A stretch of 64,000 nucleotides of DNA, taken from assembly GCA_016858145.1 (NCBI GenBank), contig JAEHOE010000135.1, forward strand, positions 1-64,000, written 5' to 3'. Positions 1 through 10,400 of the stretch are shown here, piece after piece; within the stretch, counting starts at the first letter, position 1; each line of letters starts with the position of its first letter. Source of the DNA: Edaphochlamys debaryana (lineage: Eukaryota > Chlorophyta > Chlorophyceae > Chlamydomonadales). Below the pieces are notes generated by a model. The model saw nothing but the letters and a program-made list of their open reading frames with translations, was not told the origin of the DNA and did not search any database. The position numbers and the translations under genes were made by a program.

Positions 1-3000
1 CTTTGTGCGGAGCCTAGCGAAGACTGGCTGCCGCTTCTTCCGCAGCGCCCTCCCTAGGGCCGTGAGGTAGGGCGCCACCACCACCCCGCTCGCCTCCCGC
101 ACCTCCTTAGCCCGCAGGCGGAACTCCGCCCGCTGTGCGGTCGTCACCCCCAGCACGACGTTCCAGCCCCCCTCACCCTTCCAGCACCGCTGGACTGACG
201 CGCTAAGCTGGCTGGCGCCTGATGGGCCCAGGCCTGACATGTCGCCCGACTTCAGCCGGTCGGCCATCTGGTCCGCTGCCAGCTCACCACCCCCCACCTC
301 ACCACCACCACCCGCACCCACCACCCCCTGCTGCCCGTGACGTGCCGCGACGTTGAGCGCGGTCCAGCCCAGACCGTCCTGGGGGGGGCCGGGGGAAGGG
401 GGACGGTCTGGTTTGTTGTGTGGGGGGGTCGGGGCCGCGGCGAAATCAGCCTTCCCAGATACCGGATGGAGGGCATCCAGTACGAAAGCGGATCTGTCGT
501 GCGGATCTGCCGTGCGCACCTGCAGGTCCACGGGAGCCTGCCCCAGCAGGAGCTCCTTGACCACCTGAGGCAGGGGGCAGGGGAGGGGGGGGTAAACGGA
601 GGGACAGGGGGGACGGGAGGTACAAGGATCAGGGGTTGACGTGAGGGACGAGGCCAGGGTGGCAAGCAGCCTGCTGCGGCTCGCCAGCCCTGTTCTTGAC
701 GTTTCCAAGCGAGCTCTTCTGTGTTCCACCCCCCTCCGCACCCCTGGTCCCCACCCACCCCTCCATGGTCACCCACCTGCACCTCCCCCCCCTGCGCCGC
801 CCAGTGCAGCCGGAAGTGCGGGTTGGCCCCCGCCGCCGCCAGCACCGCCTCCGCCGCCTTGTGCCGCGCATTGAGCGCCGCCACCAGCGCCGTCTCGCCT
901 GGGGCAAAAAGGAGGGGTGGAAACGCAAGGGGGCAGGGGGTAGGGGGCAGGATGGGGGCAGGGGATGCGGGAGGACGGCACGGGGTAGGTGGGGGCAGGG
1001 GGCCAGGGCGGCATGATGTGTATGATAGCGGGGCAGGGGGGGGGCGACCTGGGAGCGGTTGGAGCAGGGGCGGGCGAGACCTAGACCTACTCCCCCCTCC
1101 CTCTCCCCGGGCTCCCGCCCCCCACCCACCCACCCGCTGCATTGCGCCAGTCGATCTTGGCGGAGGCGGCCAGAAGCACCTGGGGGGGGGGGGGGGGTTG
1201 GGGCAGGGCCCGGTGGGGGGGCGGGTGCGGGTTAGGAAGGGGGTGGGAGGGAAGGAACGCATACAGCTGTGGAATGATCAACCACAACACCGCATCGACC
1301 TCCCTCCCCCAGCGAGCCCCCACGGCCCCGCCCCTACCTGGAGGGCCGCCGGGTGGCCGTTGGCCGCCGCCGCGTGCAGTGCCGTGTTGCCGGCCGCATC
1401 GACAGAGTTCACCTCGTCACCCGCCTCGAGGAGCAGCTGGGGGGGGGAGGGGGGGAAGCCTTACAGGGGCGAGGAGGGTTGCAAGGCAACGGGAGGGGTT
1501 TGAGAGAGGACCCAAAGCGAGCCGGCCCCGTCCCTCCCTCCCCCCCCCTACCGAGATGAGGTCCGCCGCCCCGCACAGCCCCGCCAGCACCAGGGGGCTG
1601 CGGCCCTCGGCGTCCCGGTCGGCCACCTGTGGGGGAGGTGGGTGGGCAGGGGGTTGGGGCAGAAGGCAGATGCAGGGCCCGAAGGTGGCGACGGGCCCTG
1701 GAAGGAAGGGCTGAGGTCCTCAAGAGGCTGTACCCACTGCCCACCCCCTGCCTCGTCAACGCCACCCCACGCCACCCCACCCACCCCTAACCCGCTCTAC
1801 CCCACACCCATCCCCCCCCCACCGTGGCCCCCGCCGCCAGCAGTCGGCGTACTGTGTCCGTGAAGCCCCCCGCAGCCGCCAGCAGCAGGGGGGTGGTGCG
1901 ATCGCCCTGGGGGGGGGGGCGGGGGGGGAAGGGAGGAAGAGGGCTGGAGTATGCAGGGACCACCCCCCTGTTCACCAACAGTGTGCTCTACCCTCCTTCT
2001 ACTTCCCCCCTCCCTATTCGCCTCCCCCCTGTTCGAAGGAGTCCCCCTTTCCCTCCTCCCTCCCCCCCAACCCCCAACCCCCCAAACCCACCTCGACCGC
2101 TCTGTCCACCGCCGCCCCCGCCCTCAGCAGCACCTCCACCGTCCCCGTGTGCCCCCCCATGGCCGCCTTCTCCAGGGGGGTCACTCCGAACTCGTCCTCC
2201 AGGTCGGGCGGGGCGCCAAAGCCCAGCAGCTCCGAAACCAGCTGTGTGTTTAGGGGGGGAGGGGGGGAGGGGGGGAGAGAGGGGTGTCGGGGCGCGTGTG
2301 TGTATGGGCTGACAGGCGTTCGTCCTCTAGGAGGGGGGGAGTACCAAAGCCCCCTAGCTACCGCTAGGTGAAGCAGGGACTACCTGCTCAACAGCTCCCC
2401 CTCCGTACTCCCCTTCTCCACCGCACCGTCTCCTCGCGGTCTCCGCGCCCCACCCTCAACAGCCTCAGCCTCTCGCTCCAAACCCCTCCCTCCCTCCGCC
2501 CCCTCCTCTCCTCCCCCACCCCCCCTCCTCCCCCCTCCACCCAGCCCTCCCGCCCCCTCTCCCCCATAACCCCACCTTGGCCCGGCCGTGCTGCGCCGCC
2601 CAGTGCAGGCGGTAGTGCCGCTGCGCCCCCGCCGCCAGCAGCGCCTCCACGGCGGGGATGGCCCGGGCGTTGACCGCCAGGACCAGGGCGGTGGCGCCGG
2701 AGGGGTCGAGCAGCTCCAGGTCAATGTCGCCCTTCTGTGGGGGGAGGAGGGGGGGGGATGGGGGGGGGGGTTGAGAGGGGGGCGGGGGGTTGAGAGGCAG
2801 GGGGGGGGGGGGTTGAGGGATGGGGGTGAGGCATAGGCGCCGGAGGGGTCGGAAAGCAGGTCCAGGTCGATGTCGCCCTTCTGAGGGGGGTAGGGGGAGG
2901 GAAGAGAGGATGGGTGGGGAAAGCCCGCCCCCCCACCATCCAGTTCTTCCCAACTCCCGCTGCTGCTCCCCCTGTCCCGCACACCCGCCGCGGTCCCCGC

Positions 3001-3895
3001 TCCCCCGCCCCCAAACCCCGCGCCCAACCTCCTTCCCGCATCTGCACCCCCCTCTCTCGGCCCCCCCCCCCCTCCTTTCATCCCTCACCTCCAGCGCCCT
3101 CCCCAGCCGCTCCATGTCCCCCGCCGCCACCGCCGCGTGCAGCTCCGTGCCGGCGTACGCAAACGGCAGCGCACCCGGCACGTGGGCCGTACTGACGGGG
3201 GCGGGCCCAGCCGGGCCCAGGCGCTTGATGACGCGGGCCACCACCGCCTGGAAGGCGGCGGCGGGCGCGGCGGCGGCGGCGGCAGGGTTGGCGGCGGTAG
3301 GAGTGGCGGCGGGTGGTGGCGGCGGTGAGGTGGCGGCGGGCTTGGTTGCAGCGAAGGTGGGAGGGTCGACGGCGGCGGTGGCAGCGACGCGGACGGAGGA
3401 GGAGGCAGGCCGTGGCGGCGGCGCCGCCGCCAGGGCGCCGTCAGCGGAGTCGGTCTTGCCCGCGCTAGCGATACGGCTTCCGCTAGCCGGCGGCGGCGGC
3501 AGCGGGTGCGTTTGGCTAGACGGGGGCCGAGCCAGCGGCGGCTTGGGAGCCAGCGTGTTCGCTGCCTTCACCGCCGCCACCGCCGCCGCCGGTGGGTGCG
3601 GCCCCGCCGCCGACAAACCCGGTACGGCGGCGGCGCCCGTGCCGGGGTGGCCTACGGCCAGGATCGTGCTGGATCCTGTCTTAGTCATGGGAAGAGAAGC
3701 AGCTCCCCCAGCAGTGGCAGTGACGGAAGCCGAGGCGGCGCCGCCAGCGGACGGCTTGGCGCCGGCGGCGCGAGGTGCGGCGGCGGCGGGGCCGCCGGCT
3801 GGCGGCGGCGGCGAGGTGGCGGAACGCGCACCATCGGCGGCGGGGGCGCCCCCTCCGCTGCTCCGCTTAGAGCCGATGGGGCTCACTTTGACCAT
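1..3895 (-). CDS. Ankyrin-repeat protein, 3' end outside window
   Basis: Exons in transcript order, on the complement: 3089-3895, 2576-2734, 2092-2241, 1823-1906, 1552-1626, 1338-1436, 1134-1179, 777-898, then an open frame from 564 to the window edge. That last stretch may hide a short in-frame intron ending near 379. Phases agree at every junction, giving about 702 residues so far. The start ATG at 3893-3895 begins MVKVSPIGSK. Residues 1 to about 235 are Ala/Pro/Gly-rich low complexity. Ankyrin units follow, with typical pieces such as ELHAAVAAGDMERL, GVTPLEKAAMGGHTGTVEVL, TPLLLAAAGGFTDTVRRLL, NTALHAAAANGHPAALQ and GWTALNVAARHG. A two-repeat block containing RLHWAAQ occurs twice (exons 2-3 and 8-9), which points to internal duplication. 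Ankyrin repeats bind proteins; the partner and location cannot be read here. No signal peptide or membrane span is seen. The family is sure, the exact function unknown. Confidence 0.8.
2830..2890 (-). repeat. Duplicate of ankyrin exon 2 start and its acceptor
   Basis: On the complement, the sequence from the acceptor through KGDIDLDLLSDPSGA repeats the start of exon 2 (2694-2734, KGDIDLELLDPSGA) about 150 bp upstream of the real junction, inside intron 1. The copy then runs into C-rich non-coding sequence, so it would be a decoy or alternative 3' splice site. Confidence 0.75.
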
Positions 3896-5097
3896 GTTAA
3901 CTTGACTACTCAATTCACTTGAAGACGCAGTAGAATGTTGAGGATTATAGGCAGCCGAGGGCAGTGCTAGCTCGAGGCTGCGCCGCCTCGCCGCAACGGG
4001 GGAGGCGGGCGCACGCTCGCGGGACGGGGGCCTGACGACACGGGGCAGCCCTCCGCGAGGAGAGCCGGGCGCCTGGTCCGCGAAGGAGGAGCGTCGAAGG
4101 CTTCCACTCGCCTGATGATTGCAAATGGAGATCGAGAACGGGACAAACGTTGGTAGCTAGTGCGGGCGCGGGACGACATGCACGTCGTCCTGACAAGCGG
4201 GCCCGCGCGCGCCTCGCGCCCCGTCTCCAGCCCCGTGGCTTACCTCGCTTGTGTTGCCCCTTGCTTCGTGTCGGTAGCTTCCCGAGATGTTCGAGTTGTT
4301 GACAGCGGAGCGTGAGTCCCAAGCCAGCGGGCCTCCCGGGATGGCGTGCGAACGACCGGGCTGAGACTACCTCCAACAAGCAGCCGTGTAGAGCCTGGCA
4401 GCAAGCGCTAGGAGTCCGGTCGTGCTGCCGTCGATGGGGTCTATGCTGTCGGGACGTCGAAATTAGCTTGCGATGGCGTGCTGGGTCAAGTCAAAGTCAG
4501 AGCTGTAAGGTAATCCGATGTGGTTGAAGATATGTTGGCCAAAGTACCACGAGTTCGAGGGTACAATTGTCCCGCACGACTCGCGTGCCGATGAGGATAG
4601 TCCTGTTTCGGCAACGGAGCAGTTGCCTGCGACGCCGCAGATGCGCCCAGGTCCGACACCACTCCGTTTCACGCCTCCTGGCAATTCCAAACACCTTTAT
4701 ATGGCTCTGGCGCGTCCCATATTCGTGCTTGTTGCTTGCCTTGGCACCGAAGCATTACTGAGACCAACTGCCGTGACCCTCCGTGGCGCCGGAACAAAGC
4801 GTCGAGGCCTTGCCTCTGCGGGGACACAAGAGGACGGGCCGAGAGCTCGTAGGTTTGGACGTTTGGACGTTTGGTGCCCAGCACTGAAACGTTAGGGTCC
4901 CCACGTTTGTTCCCCCACCGCATACCCCACCGTGCGTTCCCGCCCCGCCCGCCCCCTGCCCGCCCTCAGCCTGTGTACCGCAACCTCAGCTCCTGCAACC
5001 CCGCCCCACCCATCCCCCCTCTCAGTCCGTCAGTCGCCGAGCCTGGACTGGACTGGCCCATATTCCATACACCTCCGTCCAAGCATGCAACGCCTAC
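3896..5097. other. Intergenic, no gene supported
   Basis: This lies upstream of the ankyrin gene and downstream of the gene at 5098-6788. I see no splice-compatible coding series. A short direct repeat of GTTTGGAC (about 2.6 copies) sits at 4853-4874. The promoter of the ankyrin gene should lie near its left end, but no clear TATA box is visible. Confidence 0.5.
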
Positions 5098-6788
5098 CTA
5101 TCTACCCCTCCGCCAGTCGACAAGCCGGGGACCCAGGGCTGCTGAGAACTGTGCCGTCGTTGACTGCTTTCCCAAGTCCGCTTTAGTTCCGCAACACGCA
5201 CCACTCCCGCTCCGCTCCCGCAGCCCGCAGCCCCCGTAGCCTCGATGTGAGCTGCGCTGCAACTCTAGGGGTAACGCCCCCGTCCCCCTCCACGCGGCTC
5301 CCTGCCCCTTCCCTCCCATCCCACATCTCCCCTCCCCATTCCGCACGCAGTCCCACTCAAGCCCCCTTCTCTCCCCCTCCATGTCTCTCTCCCTCTCTCT
5401 CACCCTCTCCCTCTCTCTCACCCTCTCCCTCTCTCTCACCCTCTCCCTCTCTCTCACCCTCTCCCTCTCTCTCTCCCTCCCTCTCTCCCTCGCTCTCCCG
5501 CCCTCCCTAACTCTCTAGCACACCTCCTGCCCCCCCGGCCTACCTCGCTCATGGCGCTCCGTGCTGCCCACTGGCTGCTGGCGTACCGCGCAGGGGACCA
5601 CCGTGCCCTCCAACCCCGTCCACCCCCTCACCCCAGCACCTCCGCCACCCCCCTCCCCCCCTCGTCCAGGAGCACCGTCACGTCGGACCCCGCTTCGAAC
5701 AGCTCCCGGACCTGGGGGGCAGGAGCAGGGGAGAGGGTGGGGGGAGGGGGCCAAGGGGAGGTGGTGAAGGGCAGTGACGGGCGCGTGCCGCGTCATGTCG
5801 GGTCGGACCCCGCGTCGTACAGCTGCCGGGCCTAGGTGGTGTGAGTGGCAACGGGGCGAAAGGCGAAGGATGGGTCCCGGGTCAATCTGAAGAGTAGGTT
5901 TGAGAGCCAGAATGGAACCGCCCCCCCCCCCCCCCAAGCGACTTGCTTCTGGCCCCTTCCCCCCTCCCGATGCCCCTGAATCCTCGCCCCACCTTGGCAA
6001 CCAGATCCGCGGGGCTATTCCCCGGATCCAAATCCAGCGTGTCCCCATCTGCTGTCATGACGGACAGCACGCTGTCCCCCGCGTCGATGACCTGGAGGGC
6101 AGGGAGGGAGGAGGGGGTCAAAGGATGGAAGGGGAAGAGTGGCCCCGGTTAAGACCATCTATAAGGACCACCATTTCCGGTTTTCGGGAATCAGACCTAG
6201 CCTGCAACCTGCTCCCTAGTCCGCTCCCTTTTTTCACCTCTGTTAAGCCTCCCACCTGCCACTTTTGCCGCTGCTGCTGGGGCGCCCCGGCGCCTGCTCC
6301 AGCAGGCCCTGCGCCCCCCGGCTTCAGGCGCTCCAGGTGCTTGAGAAAGGTCTTCTTGTGCGAGGTGGTGAAGACCGTGAAGGGCATCTTGAGCGCATCC
6401 TCGACCAGCAGCAGCGCGGGCTCGCGCTCCTCCTCCGAGAGAGAGGCGTGGCTGCTCGGGGAAACGGGAGAGGGGGTTTGGCGGGGATGGGTAGATTGAT
6501 GGACGGACACCCGAGGTCGCCGACCCCAACGCGACTGCGGCTCTGCCTGGCAACTGGCCTGTCGCGCCAGCTCCCTTACGCGACCCGTCGCCGGGCACAT
6601 CGTGCGCGCCGACCGGACCTGGAGATGTGGGCTTGCACGGCGCCGAAGAGGTGCGTCTGCGCGCGCTCCGTGAAGCGGTATTCCTGGTTCTTAAACAAGA
6701 ACTTGCGAAGTTTCTCTACTTCTTTCGCGGTTCGGGCGTCGCGGGGCCTCGCCGCGTCGGCTTGGAATTGCGCGCAGCGCTCATCCAT
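5098..6788 (-). CDS. Unknown protein with eIF5A C-terminal-like segment
   Basis: Exons on the complement: 6619-6788, 6256-6451, 5993-6091, 5632-5711, 5544-5577 and, less surely, 5098-5514. Phases fit throughout (331 residues). The start ATG at 6786-6788 begins MDERCAQFQADAAR. Residues 1 to about 110 look helical and charged (EVEKLRKFLFKNQEYRF; ALKMPFTVFTTSHKKTFLK). Residues about 122-180 (QVIDAGDSVLSVMTADGDTL, then VRELFEAGSDVTVLL) follow the spacing of the eIF5A C-terminal OB-fold: VLSxM, an acidic/Gly turn, and an xAGxDVTV strand. The hypusine-bearing N-terminal domain of eIF5A is absent. The last exon encodes RERERV repeats from a CT-rich tandem repeat, so it may instead be 3' UTR. The gene is divergent from the membrane-protein gene at 7444. 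Function is not known; the OB-fold match is a memory-based resemblance. Confidence 0.55.
5380..5490. repeat. CT-rich tandem repeat, about 18-bp unit
   Basis: Four to five copies of a unit close to CCCTCTCCCTCTCTCTCA, degrading into plain CT repeat on the right. On the complement it reads as RERERV repeats in the tentative last exon of the gene at 5098-6788. Confidence 0.85.
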
Positions 6789-7443
6789 TTGCAAGTTATT
6801 CGAACAACAAGATGAATTGGGTGCTCAGGCATGGCTTCGGCGAGGGCAGTCGCTCCTGGGTCCAGCGACGGCGATGCGCTGCGGGGCGCGGCACGAACAC
6901 AGCAGTTTCTCGCCGGGCCCTCCTCAGTCCCGCCTCCCCCCTGCTGGTCCTTGCACGCTGCCCGAGCCCCCATCCGAGGTCTTTGCTAGGCGAATCTTGT
7001 GAGGTAGTGTGGGCTGCGGCGATGGAGAGGATAATGAAGCCTGACGAAGGCTGGAGCGCGGGCGGGTGGGTACGTGGTGCGCGCCTGCGCCCTTCTCAGA
7101 GCACGTGAACGCTGGGGCTGCGCACGGCTCCTGCGAGACTGTGACGCTGCACGAGGGAGGTGGGCCTCGGGGAAGGAAGGGAGGTGGGCCTCGGGGGAAG
7201 ACGCGCGGGAAGCCGCGGGTGCCCGTGGGGGCCCAACGACAGCTGGCACCAGATCGCGGACTGCAAGAGTGAGGTGTGGACACAGGGAGACTGCTAGCTT
7301 AGTGCACACAGAGCTGAAACAACCATACGCGACCCGCTCAATATATATTCATCGTAGAATAAGCCGCAAGCTTGACCGACCTCACTTCGCGCTTGTTACT
7401 CTGTTTCCCACCTGCTCGGGAGCAAAACCTCTGGACAAGCTCC
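6789..7443. promoter_or_regulatory. Divergent intergenic promoter region
   Basis: This 655-bp gap separates two genes transcribed away from each other, so it must hold both promoters. A TATA-like ATATATATT lies at 7341-7349, about 100 bp before the plus-strand ATG at 7444, a fitting position for a core promoter with a short 5' UTR. A 17-bp direct repeat (GGAGGTGGGCCTCGGGG) occurs at 7156-7172 and 7180-7196. No matching TATA is seen for the minus-strand gene. Confidence 0.5.
7341..7349 (+). promoter_or_regulatory. Possible TATA box of the prominin-like gene
   Basis: ATATATATT is an isolated AT-only run in a very GC-rich region, 95 bp upstream of the chosen start codon. Confidence 0.4.
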
Positions 7444-10400
7444 ATGGCTCGCGCAGCCACTCACTTGGCTGTCGCACTGCTGCTCGCCAGCCTCGCGCAA
7501 ACAGCATGGGCAGCCTGCACACCGATACAAATCGGGGCCCAGAATGCCACCTTCTTTCGGAATAATACCGCGTCTATTCGAAACGCTAAGGCAGCGGATG
7601 TCGGCGTGTGGATAAACCTCGAGCAGGAGCTCCAGCAATGCCTGCGCGTGTACCCGCCTCCAAACATCGCGTCGACGGACGTCTGTCCCGACTCATTCTG
7701 GCAGGTCAGTCAGGGCCCCCGGCGGAACTTACCTTCTCGCCGGTTGCATCGTCGCAAACTTTGCGGTTCGGGCCTGGGCTCAGCAGAGCAGCTAAGCGAG
7801 AGAAACTGAAGCGCAGGTCACATGTCGGAAACCGCACAGCCGGGGGGTCGCGCAACACCCATGCCCCCATGCCGGCCGCACAAGTCGGCCTCACGTCGAT
7901 TGGCTGGGCCTGCAAACCCTCCCGCCGCTCCCACCTCTCCCCCCGCTCCAACCCCTCCTCCCCACCCCGCAGTCCTGGAGCCTGCTGCACCCCGCCCCCG
8001 AGTACCACCCCTACACGTGGACCAACGAGGAGTGGCAGGACTATCTGCGGGTGCGCCCTGGGCCCGGGGGGTCCGATTCGGTTGGACGGGGGAGGTGCGA
8101 GAAGCTTCGCGGGCGTTTCGGGGCCCAGCCGGGCCCGAAGCTGAAGGGTAGCTTCCCATCCACGATCTCCAAGGCTGCAAGCCCGGCCAAACTTGGACGC
8201 AACCAACTCCGGCGTCTCTGTTATGACTAATCCCTTATCCGTTGCCGCCTGTGCCAGGGTTACGGCCGGAGGCCGAGGGTAACTGACACCTGCAGAGCAT
8301 GCCTTTATCCCTTACCTCCCTTCCCTAGGACTACCCCCTCAAGGTCGCCTCCTTCTCCATTGTGTGGTTCATTTTGGCCATCATAGGACTGGCGGCTGTG
8401 CTCATCTGGTGAGGAGCGGCTGGCGACAGAGGGACAATTTGTTGGGGACAAGGGGATGGAGAGAGAGGGGGCAGAGCGCAATGGAGAAGAGACGGGGGAG
8501 GCGAGGCGGGCCGTGGGGTGCGGGGTCGAGGCGGACGGCCGGTTGGGAGGGGGCCAGAGGGGGGCTGGGGAACCCTTTGTCCTCCCCAAACCCTAGCTCT
8601 CCCTCCACGTCCCGCCATCAGTGGAGGTGCCTCGCACGGCGCCATACCCCTCCCCCGTCTCCCCTCATCCCTTGCCTTGTCCCCGCCCCCCGGGCCCGCC
8701 CCCCTCACCCTCCCTACCCCCCCCTCCTCTTCCCCCCCGCCCCCCCCCCCCCAGGCGCCTGGTGCAGTGGTGCGTGGGCTGCAGTGCCTCAGGCTGCGGC
8801 GGCCGCTGCCAGAGCCGCGCATGCGCCCGGTGCTGCGGGGTTGGGTCGGAGACGACCAGCTTCCTGGGGGACACCAAGCACGGCTTCTACCTCAAGGCAA
8901 GAGGAGAGGGGACAGGCGAGGGGGGCAGGGGGGGGGGGGCTAGCAATGAAGCCAGGGACACCAAGCACGGCTTCTACCTCAAGGCAAGAGGGCGAGGAGG
9001 ATCTTTCTTCTCGGGGGGTGAAGGAAGACATGTTTGGGGTAGATGAGGGAGAATGGGGGAGCGCTGGGCAGGGGGGGGGCTAGCAATGAAGCCAGGGACA
9101 CCAAGCACGGCTTCTACCTCAAGGCAAGAGGGCGAGGAGGATCTTTCTTCTCGGGGGGTGAAGGAAGACATGTTTGGGGTAGATGAGGGAGAATGGGGGA
9201 GCGCTGTGCTTTCGTCGCCGCAAAGCTTACCGGTCCTTGTTCCCTCTCCCTGCTTCCCTCCTTCCCGTCCCCAGTTCTGGATCCTGATCCTGATCGCCGG
9301 ATCCATATCCATGGTGATCTGGGGCATGCTGGCGCTTGATGCGCAGCTGCTGAACCTGTTCTGGAACACGGTCAAGGTGTGTTGGTTGAAGGGGCGGGGG
9401 TGCATGGGCGCGTCTGGGTCGGTGGGTTTCAGGGAGCACGGGGAAGGGTGTGGCAAGGGGGCTGAACCGCGGGCCTGGGATTTGAGGCGAAGAAGGGGTG
9501 CCGGTTATAAGGTGTGTGCTGTGCTGACCCTATGCTGCGCTGCCCCTCCCCCCCCCCCTCAGGACATTCTGCAGCAAGGCAACGACCTGAGCAGCAGCCT
9601 GGAGGGCATCAAGGTGTGGGGGGGCAGGGTGGGGGGTCGGGGGGGAAGGCGCGGGGGAGGGGGAGGGGAACACCTGGAGTGGAATGGAAGCGGAGAGGGG
9701 GCGGGGTACGGTAGGGGTCGTTATGAGGGGGGAGGGGCTGCGGGGGCCCTGGAGGGACCCTAGGTGGGAGCTGGGACTCCAGGTCTGTGACGGCAGCAGA
9801 GGGCCTGGGGTCTGGGGACCAAGGGGGACAAGGGATTGCGCAGGGCTGGGTGGTTTGTTTCCCCACCTCCAGTGGAGGCACAGCTCCCGGGCACCCAACC
9901 CCCACATGCCCCCTTCCTCACCTTTCGTCACTGTCCACCCCCTCTTGCCACCCGTACGACAGCTCAACATCAACACATCAGTCATGGGTAACGTTACTCA
10001 GCTGCGGCAGGTGGCGGTTACGCTGTTCAGCTCCGAGGCGGTTGACGAGTTCGTACAGGTGGGGCGCGCGAGGGAGGCGGTTGTGCGGGTGCACGCAAGC
10101 CGCCGTACGCCGGCGTCGTACCTGTTTACATGCGAAGCTTAACTGCCCGTCTCGCCCATCCCCATTCTCGGTGCAACGCTGTCCTCCCCGCTTCACAGAA
10201 GGGCGTGGGTTTCGTCATCTCCAACAGGACTGAAGTGGAGGCGTGAGCAGGGGGGGCCCGGACAAGGGAGCGGAGAGGGGATCTCTAGGGCGAGACAAAG
10301 GAACGGGGGCGGGGGGAAGGGGGCTTCTCGACAGCAGCTGGTTGCTGGGAGTGCGGACGAGACAGCTCTGGGTCCAGGAATGGGCCGGGAAGGGGGGGGG

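Noticed and set aside
4312..4895. Plus-strand open frames between the ankyrin and eIF5A-like genes
   Set aside because: They have no recognisable domain or splice partner and no alanine/GC3 pattern like the neighbouring genes.
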